From positions 875,879,594 through 875,943,593 of the forward strand of contig NC_081409.1 in NCBI RefSeq assembly GCF_030272615.1: a stretch of 64,000 bases of DNA. Direction: 5' to 3'. Below, piece after piece: positions 45,621 through 57,046 of this stretch (positions within the stretch are counted from its first letter, which is position 1; every line of letters begins with the position of its first letter). Source of the stretch: Cryptomeria japonica. Its lineage: Eukaryota; Streptophyta; Pinopsida; Cupressales; Cupressaceae. Under the pieces are notes generated by a model. It saw only the letters and a list, made by a program, of their open reading frames with translations. It was not told the DNA's origin and did no database searches. The translations under genes and the position numbers were made by a program.

Positions 45621-46178
45621 TTAAGATTCTTCTTGAGTGCAATCATTCTTGAGTTGATCAGATTTTGGTAGTGTCGGTCGAGCACTAATGCCTTGAATAA
45701 AGGATTCCCAACTGGATGGTAATCCCTTAAGTGTTATTAGAGATAGCTCCATATCATCTACATTATTCCCAATGGTTGACAATTGATCTTTCAACTCTGA
45801 AATCCTCATGAAATAGGATGTGATTATTTCTCCTTTGTTCATGTAGATATGCATTAATTTTTGTTTTAAGGTGAGCAATCTACTTGCATTATTTATTTCA
45901 AATGAATTTTGAATGGTCTTGAACATATCATAAGCTATAGTTAGTTTTGATATTGTTGGAAGAATGTGAACTTTAACAACATCAATTATTGTTTTCTTAG
46001 CCTTGTTGTTGTGTCTTTTACAAGTTGTTTTTTCTGGTTCATCTTCGGTCATCTTTGTATCTTCTTCTATGTATGCATCTAGTTCGAGTTCTTGAAGAAT
46101 TTCTATTATTCAGAATCTCCATGAGACAAATTTGGATGCGCCTTCGAGTCTATCCTCCACTCTAACACTGCTCACCAT
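45621..46178 (-). pseudogene. Gag of copia element F
   Basis: Start at about 46178: MVSSVRVEDRLEGASKFVSWRF, then a TGA and, in frame, ELELDAYIEEDTKMTEDEPEKT. The rest (46052-45621) is a UBN2-type Gag: AYDMFKTIQNSFEINNASRLLTLKQKL, YFMRISELKDQLSTIG, LPSSWESFIQGISARPTLP. Confidence 0.85.
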
Positions 46179-46265
46179 GATTGTTGTTCTTCCTTTGATT
46201 TTGAATACAAGTCTGAATTTCAATTTAAAAGTGTCACTATCTTTTATTTATTTCTCTACCAACTT

Positions 46266-46278
46266 GGCTCTGATACCA
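46266..46278 (-). other. Primer binding site of element F
   Basis: Minus strand 'atggtatcagagcc' abuts the LTR start at 46279; initiator-Met-type. Confidence 0.88.
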
Positions 46279-46569
46279 TGTTAAGGAATTTGGATCAAAT
46301 ATAGAGAAACAATAGTCTAATATTATATATATAAGAGCAGACTTTTGATGAGATTACCAATATGAATATATTCTGTCAATTAATCTTTTGAATTATCAAC
46401 TGCTTTCTGGGTCACAAAATTTTCACTGTAATTGATATTGATAGCTAGCAAGTATCGAAGATGGAGTATATGTATGAATGTGAAAAGTCATTTCCACGTC
46501 ACTATCATTCACTATCTCGTCCACTCTTAACAAATACTCTTCACTATATGTATATAGATTGACTATATG
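46279..46569 (-). mobile_element. 5' LTR of element F, rearranged
   Basis: The first 219 bp match 3792-4010 of the 3' LTR. From about 46498 the match stops, and a segment 'cactatcattcactatctcg...' identical to downstream DNA is present. Then a short patch 'cactatatgtatatagat' of LTR returns and the block ends TTCTTAACA. Most of the U3 half is missing. No target duplication could be matched with 3787-3791. Confidence 0.7.
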
Positions 46570-46620
46570 TTCTTAACAAATATCATTCACTATCTCGTCC
46601 ACTCTTAACAAATACTCTTC
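46497..46620. repeat. Direct duplication of about 42 bp
   Basis: The segment beginning 'tatcattcactatctcgtcc' and ending 'caaatactcttc' occurs at about 46501-46541 and again at about 46579-46620. One copy lies within the LTR of F, the other in the adjoining Gag of G, suggesting a repair event that copied flanking DNA. Confidence 0.9.
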
Positions 46621-47060
46621 TATTTGTTCTTCTTCTTTCATCTTCCACTCTTCAAACTTGGCTTTGTATGTCTCAATTTTGCCTTCACCTTATCATCTCC
46701 TTCATCGATTCTTTTCAACTTATTCCATAACTCCTTGGCTATTTGACAATCCAAAACCTTCACAAACTTAGCATTACACAATCCATAGAGAATTGCATTC
46801 TTTGCCCTAACATTATTTTTTATAATCTCTTTTTTTCAGTAGGATCAGTTATAGTATGAGTTGGCATAGTATATCCATCTACTACTAACATCCAAACATC
46901 AAAACCTAGGAAAAAAAAGTAACTTTTCATTTTTATACTCCAAAAAGAATAATTGGTGTCATCAAATAGAGGTGCTTTTTAGAAGATGAACCTTCCTAAC
47001 AAGCCATGTGTTTTATTACCAGAATCTACTTAGACTGATTAGGTCTTTACACAAGCACTA
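46570..47060 (-). pseudogene. Gag N-terminal half of element G
   Basis: In broken frames the minus strand reads KNNVRAKNAILYGLCNAKFVKV-like, then KELWNKLKRI-like, and clearly YKAKFEEWKMKEEEQIEEYLLRVDEIVND. This is the UBN2-type copia Gag. Frameshifts and stops are frequent. It may be the N-terminal half of the Gag whose C-terminal half is at 2500-3456, the two having been separated by TRIM and F. Confidence 0.65.
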
Positions 47061-47074
47061 GCTCTGATAACAAT
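47061..47074 (-). other. Primer binding site of element G (decayed)
   Basis: Minus strand 'attgttatcagagc', one or two changes from the initiator-Met site, next to an LTR end at 47075. Confidence 0.75.
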
Positions 47075-47255
47075 TGCAGAACATAGATTTACTATTGAGA
47101 GGGGGAGGGGGTGAATCAATAGTAAATGAATCTTAAAACTTTATCCAATTAAATCCTTTGTAAGATTGCTTTAAACTGAAACTGAAACAATAATTCAAAT
47201 CAATCACACATGGAACAAATGAACAAGATTTGACATGGAAACCCAAGATGGGAAA
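47075..47255 (-). mobile_element. 5' LTR of element G, 3' end
   Basis: Starts (plus view) TGCAGAACATAG, with 'gagggggagggggtgaatca' and 'gacatggaaacccaagatggga', the same layout as the 3' ends of the C, D and L LTRs. It is broken at 47256, where a plus-oriented LTR-like start begins. Confidence 0.7.
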
Positions 47256-48627
47256 TGTTGGCATTGAGTTGTCATTGATGTCAACCGGTATTGCATATTA
47301 CTGGTATGGAAAAATAGTTGATGTGCAGTCATTGATGTCAACTAGTCTAGCAGGCTACTAGTATAGTCTATCACTAGTAAGGAGAGGATGTCAACTGGTA
47401 TGTGATGTATTGACAATATATGGTTGCTAACCAGTGAGCATGCATAAAAATGGAGAAGATAAATCAACAAAGTGAGTGGTTGCCAATCGGCAAGCATATG
47501 ACCAATGTACAAGTAGGGTGAGAAAGGTTGTTGGTTGATTGTGATGAAGAAAGGGAATGTTACCTAAATCACATCAACACCAGAGGAGAAGTATGTGCAG
47601 GCCACCTCTATGTTGTGTGAATGTGAAACAACGGGACTCCCACCGGATGAAGATGATATCATAGGTTGAAGAGATGACTGGCAGTGAATGTGCCCAACTA
47701 GATCATACATGTCTATTTGAAGATATACTTTCTCAACCAGGAAGCCATATTGGTGCAATGCTGGATGCAGATGACAAAGATCTACTCTCGCCGGTAAGTG
47801 GAGCTTATATCTTATTATGCATGGAATGTGTCTTAGTCCTCTGAGATAAGACAAAAGAGGATAAGTATATGGCAAATGATTGAATGCCAACACTAGATCG
47901 ACCGGTGAAACACAAGAGTGCCTCAGGTGCATGGAATCATAGATATGTACCAGATCTGATAGGTTGGCATGTTCTGCCACCAGGACAGAGAAGGAAGAGT
48001 GAAGATAGGATGTGTCTGTCACTTTGACAAGTTAGTTGAAAGGTGGATTGGTCAGATGATGAAGAAGGAAAAGTTGGAACAGTTGCAGACTGAGTATGTT
48101 GCCGGAATGAACATAAAGTTCGGTGCCACCGATGTGCATGGTATGTTACCAATATACATGCAAAAGATACTACTGGTTTAGAGGACAACTGATAAGTTGG
48201 AAAAGTGCAGGTATAGAAGGTTCCCATATGTTGAAGATGTGCATTAGGTAGGTTGGCAAGAGTGATGACCGGTTTAGGTGTTCCATCGAAAGAGAAGCAA
48301 AGTACAAAGGTGAAGACAGACCAATTAGGGTATAACTGGTAGGGTTTGTAAATCGGTAGATGAACCCAGTTGTGTGGTTGGTCGGTGATCCTATCGAAAC
48401 TGACATAGAAGACTTAGCAAAGGTGGATGTCAACAAATAGGCCACGTGGAGGTGAAATGGCATACATACACAAGTCGATACAATGTGTCGGTGAGGTTGT
48501 TGGTGACTGGTCCAACATTCAATGACGACTGCAAAGCTCGAGGAATGAAGGCAGAGGATTGCAACTCGAGGCAAGATGAATCATATCAGATCCATGGAGT
48601 GCACTGATCGATGCATGGTGAGTAACA
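47256..48627 (+). mobile_element. Plus-oriented LTR-like block
   Basis: Begins TGTTGGCATTGAGTTGTCATTGATGTC, close to the starts of the C, D and L LTRs on their coding strand. It is rich in 'accggt' and 'actagt'-like words. A plausible end is 'gtgagtaaca' at 48627, but no target duplication is seen (GGAAA against TTGTT). The overlapping open frames (47564-48022, 48170-48574, minus) have no recognisable domain and I do not call genes. Confidence 0.45.
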
Positions 48628-49703
48628 TTGTTAGGATCTATTGTCCTAATCCAACCTCATAGATAAGATCAATTACAAACTTTAAGGGCACCAACCCTAA
48701 GGAGTCACCAAACCCCTACAAAGAGCACCAACTTTGCCAAAACCTCAATTCAATAATTTGAGCACCAACTCAATTCTTATAGAAACATCAACTTTGTTAG
48801 AAAGATAATTACATAATCCATTGATTTCAACTTTAACTATCACCAAGTTTTAGATACATAGATATATAGAAATGAACTTTTCAGATCCTAAATGCTTTTA
48901 CTTTTCAACAACACATTATGATGTCACACATTTGAAACATAGAACCTTGCATAATATTATCCATCATGTTCCAACCTTCACAAAACAAATTTGTCATCAA
49001 CAGAGACCTACAAGACTTCTCCCATATTGTCAATTTACTCAACAATTTCAATATGTTCTATGACTATGTTGGAATGGATTTGCAACTTTATATAAAACTA
49101 CTAGAATGGTGAAAATAGAACATTTTGGACTCTAAAACAATTTATACCTAAACCAAAATGCGTCAAAAATAAGTCACAATTGTATATTGTGGTTTTCAGA
49201 CTTTCCCATCAATAATGTCTTCATGATTTTCTTCACAACCCACGCAGTTTTCATCACTCACAACATAGACTTTGTCTTTAATATATCCTTCAGTAATACT
49301 CCTCTTTTAGGAGAAAATACCATAAAATGTTAGCAAAACCACTCATCGAATCAAAACATCATATAAATAGATCACCTATCTCACAAGAGAGAAATATTCT
49401 TCAATTCAAACTTCCAACTACCTTGGCATTAGTTATAACTATAATTTGTTAACTGATAACTGTAAACCGCCATAGTTATAATTATTACTAACTAGCTTCT
49501 CATCAAAATGGATTCTTTATCCACGTCTAGTTATAATATAGAATGTAAATTCTATTGTAGAAATAATTTAAACCGATTTTATTTCAGTTGAAAGCCTCTT
49601 TATTATTTTTAACAAACTTCAACCGAATATAACAACTCATTTTTGTGTATCTCAATATCATATTTAAGAATATCCTCATACTTCTTATTTTTATGCTTGA
49701 AAT
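48628..49703 (-). mobile_element. Probable remainder of the G LTR; no gene
   Basis: AT-rich, with no open frame of note. A minus-strand TATA-like 'tttatataaag' lies near 49085-49096, and 'gaaaccaccatag/accgaatata' phrases near 49460-49640 recur at about 52130-52170. I see nothing else. Confidence 0.35.
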
Positions 49704-50950
49704 TGTAGACACCTAAATCTTGTACAACTAATTAAATGAACCATCATTTATCCGTCTATTAATTAAACTAAGGTTTAATTAATATCCCTATCAACCTATT
49801 AATCAAATTAAACATTTGATTAAAATCCATTTCTTCAAGACTAATCCATTAATTAAACTAAGGTTTAATTAAATCCCCTCTACGCATTTAATTGAATAAA
49901 TCTTATTTATTTAATTAAAACCCCTTTCCCCCTTTAATTAAATCTATATTTAATTAGAAACTTCTTTTGCATTTTAAAAAAACTCCCCCACTTGCAAAAT
50001 CCTACAAATGCAAGTTGCATCCCCTATTTTGGTTAAATTAAATCATTTTAGTTTACCAAAATTACCCTCACCCCTTAATCATTTCCTTTCCCCAAATTTG
50101 AGGAGATTATTCCTCAAATTTTAATGAAAATATTTTAAATGAATAAAAAAATTTCATTTATCCAACAAGGCTCCCTAAACTTGGAAAAGATCCTTTAAAC
50201 TTGTCCCCCATTAATAGCCAAACTTAACCTTACCCCCTAAGGTAACCTCCATCTTCTCTCAAGCCCTCTCAAGATGACATTTTTCAACTTAGGATTGGAT
50301 TGAACTCCTCCCATGGACTGATAACTTTCAATCCTAGCCCTTGTTGAGATTATTCAATCTCAAACATCCATTTCCCTATTTCTCCTATAAATAGAGCTCT
50401 CATTCTTCATTCATGCATCTACATTATAGTTATTTTGCAAGTTAGGGAGCTCATTTTGTCATCTTCAAGTATTCAAGTCTTCAATCATTAGCATTATAGC
50501 ACTTAGCATTTGCATCATGCTTTAGATCATTGTAGTTAGTTTAATTTCATATCAATTACTTAGTTTCCATCTTCATCTAGCTTATTTAGTTCATCTTAAT
50601 CTTTAATTTGGAATTAACATAGCTTTATCTCATCTTCATCATCTTGATCATATCTAGTTTTGCATCTTGTATCCTTAGTTTTCATCCATCATCTTACCAT
50701 TCACTAAGATCTTAGTTGTATCCATTTTGATCTTAGAATCATTCAAATCTCATTCTCTAGGTTGTCATCCAAGAGATCAAGTTCTCTTCCAAGTGAGGGC
50801 CACCTTGAATCTTAAGGATCTTTAGAGATAGAGGAACATGGAATGATTTTGAGAGTTTTGATTCATTAACTTACTTTGTCTTTTATTTCTAACTCTAATG
50901 CAATGTTTCATGTGTGTGTTTGTGTTGTTTTACTCTCTTTTGCAGGTACC
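49704..50950 (+). mobile_element. Tat-type LTR, plus orientation (I)
   Basis: Starts TGTAGACACCTAAATC and parallels the LTR of A in order: ATTTAATT-rich block, a stretch equivalent to 'cccccacttgcaaaatcctacaaatgcaagttgcat', then 'aatcctagcccttgttgagatt', then a TATA box (50386-50394, TATAAATAG), then 'ttttgcaggtaccaca' near the end. The precise 3' end is uncertain. No primer site follows, so it may be a solo LTR or fragment. Confidence 0.7.
50386..50394 (+). promoter_or_regulatory. TATA box of LTR I
   Basis: TATAAATAG in 'tctcctataaatagagctc', the same context as the A LTR TATA on the minus strand at 7101-7110. Confidence 0.6.
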
Positions 50951-51229
50951 ACAATCTAAGCATACATAAATCATGAAACTAAATCTGATTAGGGGGTAAA
51001 GATGATCACAAATTTTTAACTAATCAAATATAATCAAACATAATGCAATAGAATATAAAATTGAAAGAAATGGTGAAATCTTTAAACTAAGTAAAACTCC
51101 CTATTTTTTATTTGTGCTTCCATTGTTCTTCTCAAAAATTGTGTGGGTGGCTCTTAGGTATTGTACTGAAATTCTTGCATAGATTGGCAATTGCTTTAAA
51201 GAGTGTGATCTATCTTGAAATCAGAAATT

Positions 51230-52099
51230 GATGTTGTTTATATAAATTTTCATGAGAGAGGGGGAGGATTTTGAACTCAAATCCTGATTGGGAGTGAACT
51301 AATTTAGATTGATCAGTTAAGAAATTTGATTGATTTGTTAACTCATTTGATTGAGTAGTCAACTAGATAGATTGGCCAGATGACTCAATTGATTAGTTAG
51401 TTGACAAAGTTGATTGAATAGAAGACTAAAATTATTGGAGAGATAAGTGGATTGATTGATCAGTTAGAAAAGATGATTTGGAGTGAAAAGGGATGATTGA
51501 AGAGTTAACTGAGTTAACTGATTTGATCAACCAGTTATGATTTTCAACATGTGCTGTGGGATTTTGAAGTTGAATTTGGTTTTCATTTTCAATTTCGATT
51601 TGAATTTGGATTTTCGAATGTTGAAATGCACATGAGATTAACTGAAATTCATTGAAATTCAAATTTGGTGAAATGTTAATTTGATGATTTGGAATTAGAT
51701 GAAATTAACTAAAATCCACATTTGGGGAATTGTGAATTTGAGAGAAATGAAATTAGACGGAATTATTTGAAATCCAAATTTGGGGATTTGTAGGAATATG
51801 TTAATTAATTTAGATAATTTAAATGAAATTATTTAAACATTAGAAATAGAATTAATTAAATAATAAATATTATTTAATTAAGGAAATTAATCATAATTAG
51901 TTAAATAATTAATATTTGAGAAAGGGGGTTGATGATGAATTGATTAATAGATAGAAATTAGTAATTAGTAAGAAAAATGAATAACAATGATTGAGTCAAT
52001 TTAGAAGAATAATTATCTTAATTAAATAATAAAGAATTACTTAATTTATTAGATGAATAATTAGTGTATGAGTAATGAGACAATTTATAGGTGCCTACA
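51230..52099 (-). mobile_element. Second Tat-like LTR fragment, minus orientation (J)
   Basis: The right edge reads, on the minus strand, TGTAGGCACCTATAAATTG, the counterpart of the LTR I start. An ATTTAATT-rich block (51780-52060) follows leftward. Near 51290-51480 there are degenerate repeats of 'gattgattagttaa'. I and J are thus arranged tail to tail. The left limit of J is not clear. The 50951-51229 interval holds nothing I recognise. Confidence 0.5.
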
Positions 52100-52204
52100 C
52101 TTTTATTTACTGATAGTAAAGATAAGCAGTTGAAACCACCACCTAGTAATGATAACTAACTCAACCGAATAATATAACAAAAAATCTTGCCTTATTACAT
52201 TAGT

Positions 52205-52649
52205 GACTTTTGTCATTCCTAAAATCAATAAAATGCTTGTGTTATAACATCGAGGGCTTCATAAATTCCAAATAACCATGACAAGACAAGGCAATCAATT
52301 ACACAATATTAGTTCAATCAAACAGAATAAATGACAAGCAAAAACGGGTCTAAAGATTGCTTTCAATCTGAAAATATTTTCATAGTATTACTGCTAATCA
52401 TACTTCATGTAGATTGAAAACAATACTATAAGTTCTATGTTTGATAAGAAACTTTGATTATTGCATCATCATTTCGAACAAAAAATATACTGTTCACTTC
52501 ATCGCTATATTATTCTGAAACAAAACTATCTTCTCAAGTTAATAATATACTATTGTTATTTCTCATAGGGGCATTATCAATACAGTGAACAATTCATGAA
52601 GACACAAAAGTGTATTATTTTAGAACAGGGTAACTTCTGGAAAAGTATT
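52205..52649 (-). repeat. LTR-type segment of G/H, direct copy of 540-985
   Basis: See the copy at 540. It ends abruptly at 52649 where LTR K begins, two bases after 'ctggaaaag'. No gene. Confidence 0.7.
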
Positions 52650-53021
52650 TGTTGAATATCTGGGCAATTGAGAGGGGGGGTGAATCAGTTGACAATAAGA
52701 TTTTCTTTAAACTTTCATTCACATATCTGGAACAATTAATAGAATTAATCAAAACAAATAAAGCATGAAATCAGATGCACATAATAGACCAGACACGAGA
52801 AATCCCAAAATTTACGTGGAAAACCCAAGAAGGGAAAAACCACAGAGCAGGGAAAAATTTAAGAAACCCCCCCCCTCGGACAAGGTGTAAAAATCTGGCG
52901 AAAGGTGTATAATTGCAAAGGAAAATTTTAATTTTACTGGCGAAATTTTGCGGTTTACAAAGAAAAAATAATAATCCCCATTGGCGAATCATTCATGATC
53001 TCTCAAAGTTTGTGAAAAATC
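52650..53021 (-). mobile_element. LTR K, 3' end, minus orientation
   Basis: Starts (plus view) TGTTGAATATC, with 'aattgagagggggggtgaatcag' and 'acgtggaaaacccaagaagggaaaaacc', the same end layout as the C, D and L LTRs. The rest of K probably extends through the repeat-rich DNA up to 57046, which would make a very long LTR or an LTR plus internal non-coding DNA. Confidence 0.6.
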
Positions 53022-53312
53022 CAGGCGAATTGTAATGTTTTTAAAACCAAAAAAATATTTGCATGGGCGAATTGTAATGATTTTAAAACGAGAAAAAATA
53101 TTTGCATTGGCGATTTCAACCTATTTTCAAACCATAAAAAAAAATATTGGCGATTTCAACCTATATTCAAACCATAAAAAAATATATTGGCGATTTCAAC
53201 CTATTTTCAAATCATAAAAAAAATATATTGGCGATTTCAAGATATTTTAAAACCATAAAAAAAAAATATTGGTGATTTCAACCTTTGTCCAAAACGTAAA
53301 AAAAATATATTG
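53022..53312. repeat. Tandem repeats, about 40-bp units
   Basis: Two units built on 'ggcgaattgtaatg-ttttaaaac' are followed by five units built on 'ttggcgatttcaacctattt' plus 'tcaaaccataaaaaaaata' (53106-53312). Units differ mostly in A-run length. Confidence 0.93.
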
Positions 53313-53796
53313 GCACCTCAACAGTCTCCATCAAGTAATTAAAACACGTGGCACACAGTCGTCAACTCTCTGCCTGAAAGACTGCCCATTAGAAAATCTC
53401 GCGACCTAACGACAAGCCCTTACAACTCTATCTCCAACTCGCAAGCTAAAAATGCTAAGCCTTCATAACCTCAAGATCTAGCGACTGAGGGAAACTAAAT
53501 CGCCACTCACCAATTCTCGACCACAAAATGTTAAGTCCTCATCACCGCAGCGACTTGGAGATAGTGGTAACTTTAACCCTTGTCACGTACTCGCCAACAT
53601 AAAACTGTTCATCTCTTAACCGCTAGAGCTTCACTCACAAGCTCGCAACTTGATCAGGTCTTCAGACATTTAACTTCGCAAGCTAGCGATAACCATAAAA
53701 CTTAACCACAAACTGTCTCGTCGCTAGCTCGCGACCTAAAAATGCTAACATTAAACAAACATGAGAGCTAGCGACAACTGTGTGAAATGAGTTACT

Positions 53797-55540
53797 TGCT
53801 AACTCTCACGGCTATAATGTATCACATCAGACCAACTCGAGACCTCGTGACCAAAGCAATTGCATTAACAATCTCCATCTCGCTAACATAAAACACGAAC
53901 ACCCAAAAAGCTAGAGACCTCGCAATGTAAACCCAAACCAACTTGTCGCCAACTCGTGGCTTGATCACGTCTTCAAACATTTTACCTCATGAGCGAGCCT
54001 GAAATTGAACGTTTTAAATTTAATTAAATATAATTGTCTATAAAGATCTTTTTCGGGCGGAAGTTTAAAATGATTAAACAAACAAAAAACAGACCCGAAA
54101 AGTGACACGAGTATGGTCATTGGTGACGTGCCTAAAAAATGGCAGAAGTCATGAGACCCACGACATCTAACAACAAGTACCATCATCTGTTTGATGAGCA
54201 AAGATCAACAACTTAGGGTGGATTTCAACCCGAATGTGGGAAGTGAACACATTTGTGAGAACTTCACCCGGAATTGAACTTTTTAAATTTAATTAAATAT
54301 AATTAAGTCTATAAAGCTATTTTCAAGGCGGAAGTTTAAAATGATTAACAAACTTAAAAAAAAGTCTTGAAAAGTGACATGAGTATGGTGACGTGCCAAA
54401 AAAATGGCAGAAGTCATGGGACCCACGACATCTGACAAAATGGCTAAAGTACTCGAGCAAAATTTGAATTCATGCCCTTCTATTTGATTGGCAATTGCCA
54501 TTCAAAAATTTTATAGAACCCAGCAAACAAATCCACGTGTCAATCCCCATCTTTAATCGCACACTCGCAACCAGTTATAACAATTTGGAAAGTAACCGAC
54601 GAGTTAGCAACAATGCTACCAAATCCTCTTAATTGCAAGCTCGCAACCCCTTTTATGAATCCTCAAAGAATCTCGCGAGAGAGTGACAGTCGTTGATCTT
54701 TATCAAGCCCTTCAGGCGCAGCCTCGCAACAACATTTGTAATATTATTTCTTTACCTGCGAGCTGGCGACCACTGCAAATCTAACAAAACATATTATGTC
54801 ATCACAAGCTCACAACTCGAAACTTAACTTGACTTAAACCCTTGCGATCCCGTGACAACAAGACACTTAACCGTCATCGCATGCTCGCAACACTTTTTGA
54901 CTTAAGACTTACAAACCCACGAGCATGCAATGACCACAAAATCAAACCAAAACTTACCTATCACCAGATCGCAACATAAAATGCTAAACAACTTCAAAAC
55001 ATGCAAGCAAGCGACGAAACCAACTAAGCTGCAATACCAACCACATCGCATGATAGCAAATTAAAATTACTTAACCGCAAACACCTCGCGACCTTGCGAT
55101 AACATAGAATCACACCCAGTCACAACATAAAATGGTCAAGTGCAAAACATCTTGTGAGGTAGCAACAACTAAAATCTCCCAGTACTCACGAATTAAACTG
55201 ACTTGATGATAAAGGACCTGCGAGCGATAACCATAAAAGCGATAACCATAAAATCTCAAAACTATTTATATCTTGACCACAGCGACCCAACGAGTACCAA
55301 CAAAAATCGATGTTTTATGTTAATTACCTTCATAAATAGGCACAAGTAGTGGCACACAGACCATTAATGACTTACTCGCTAACTCTCATGGCTATAATGC
55401 ATGGCATCAAACCAATTCGAGACCTCGCGACCAAAGCAATTTCATTAACAATCTCCAACTCGCTAACATAAAATGCTAACACCCAAAAAACTAGAGACCT
55501 CATGATTTAAACCCAAACCAACACTCACTAACTCGCCACT
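53797..55540. repeat. Two copies of a 160-bp segment 1.57 kb apart
   Basis: 53797-53950 and 55368-55535 share 'gctaactctca-ggctataat', 'gaccaaagcaatt' and 'attaacaatctcca'. They bracket most of the repeat field, suggesting a larger duplication step. Confidence 0.88.
54000..54440. repeat. Two copies of a 175-bp segment
   Basis: 54000-54175 and 54268-54440 align well, with shared 'aatttaattaaatataatt', 'ggcggaagtttaaaatgatta' and 'aaatggcagaagtcatg'. The copies differ by small indels. Confidence 0.9.
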
Positions 55541-55560
55541 TAAATTGTTAAACATGAAAT

Positions 55561-55977
55561 TTATCTACGATTTAGAAATGAAACATTAAACATGTCTCAT
55601 TGTCTGACCAACAGTTTGACCACACTTGACATTGACATGGACAAATAAAGAGAGGACAACTCAGATTTTCAACACACGACAACTTCGGTTTACTAGCCAA
55701 CTAAGACAAAAAAACAAACACAAAACCCTAATCATCATGAACATCATGTTAAGCATTTAATGTAAAACAGTAGAAAGGTTCTAACAGTTATGCAATATGA
55801 ATAATTTTATGGATCTTGTGACACAAATTGTTGCATTTAATGTTCAACATAATGTGGAACCAATTTACTAATAATTCAAAAAAAAAAAATTATAATTGTT
55901 TACTAATAATTCAAATTCACAATTCCAAAAAAAGACTTTATGGTAGTATCTTTAAGTTTAAGTTTTGGGCATTTTTA
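55561..55977. other. No recognisable feature
   Basis: AT-rich DNA with a poly-A run at about 55880; no gene or repeat family recognised. Confidence 0.5.
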
Positions 55978-56140
55978 TGGCCTCCCAATCCCTTCAGTTT
56001 CACCGCCCTAAGGAGTCTTACCCTTGTTTGACATCCCAATCCCTTCACCACCCCGAGGAGTCTTAGTCTCACCCTTGTCTGACATCTCAATCCCTTCACC
56101 ACCCTAAGGAGTCTCACACATGTCTGACTGTGACATCTCA
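55978..56140. repeat. Tandem repeat, about 57-bp unit, three copies
   Basis: Each unit has 'atc(c/t)caatcccttca', 'ccaccc(t/c)(a/g)aggagtct' and 'acccttgt(c/t)tgac'. The third unit is partial. Confidence 0.9.
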
Positions 56141-56159
56141 AGTCTTGACCTCTCACTAT

Positions 56160-57046
56160 GAATTAAAAGTTAAAACTAATGCTATCAAGTATGAAGAAAT
56201 GATTACTCACCTTTATGCCTTCTCAATTCTCTGAATCAGGAATCAGGAATGCCTAGGCCTGTGTTGTAGGATTGTAACTCTGGCCCTCCGCCCTACAATG
56301 AACTTCAATGTTCCAACTCAAATTGTGGAATGTGAATTGAGAGCTCCCAAATTTACCAATTAGACACAAACAAATTGTAAGAAAGTGTGTATTTATATCA
56401 ATCCATGATTGCATTTTTGGCGAATTGCGCGGGCATTTCAAAATGCATCTTGATTTAAGCGGGACGAAATGGGTCCTCGAATGCTTGTAATGTTTTAATT
56501 GATATTGGTGAATTTGGCCGACGCGTGCAATGAACATTTAATTTACCATTGGCAAATTAGGTCCTGGGTATGTGGTCATTTTACTATTTCTGGCGAATAA
56601 CGGAGGTGATCTAATACCCACATCTGAGTGATTCCAGATGAATATTACAGGAATGCATGTTGAATGGTGTGTGGTCAATGGAGAAGCCAGAATACAGTGT
56701 ACCGTTAACCCCGAAATTCCAGGCAATTTGACCACTATGTTGCCCCAGACTATTCGCCATTTCCTCAAAAAAAAAAATGCGGAATTTGCCAATGGGCAAA
56801 GATTCACCACTAAACAACTCTCTGCCACAGAGAATGCTAATCCTCAATATGAAAACACTGGTTAAGGTGAATTTTTACAAAGGATGGCTCACTACCAAGA
56901 TTGTCATTGCGGATTAACTCACTGCCCAAAAAAAGGCTCACTGTCGAAGAAGAAAGAAAGATAAAGATAATCCACCACTGAAACATAGTCTACATAGTCG
57001 AAAGTACTTCTGGTAACAATCCACAACACAACTCTAACACTTCAAC
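56160..57046 (-). mobile_element. Probable remaining part of K; no gene
   Basis: Repeats the 'ggcgaat' words of 52900-53060. A minus-strand TATA-like 'gatataaatacac' is at about 56388-56400. The open frame 56638-56865 has no known domain. Element L begins at 57047 after TCAAC. Confidence 0.4.

Larger units (their letters stand above)
53330..55560. repeat. Degenerate repeat field rich in CTCGC/GCGAC words
   Basis: Over about 2.2 kb the words 'ctcgcaac', 'ctcgcgacc', 'gctagcgac' and 'aaaatgctaa' recur dozens of times. In the cleanest part (53440-53800) they appear in a loose unit of about 70-80 bp (ctcg..., aaaatg(c/t)taa, ..., (c)agcgac). No reading frame of interest. It looks like an old minisatellite that has drifted apart. 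Confidence 0.7.

Noticed and set aside
47564-48574. Two minus-strand frames of 152 and 134 codons
   Set aside because: They lie antisense within LTR-like DNA, no domain, Cys/His/Ser-rich by chance.
56638-56865. 75-codon plus-strand frame with a secreted-protein look
   Set aside because: Short, no signal peptide or family, in LTR-like DNA with an overlapping antisense frame.
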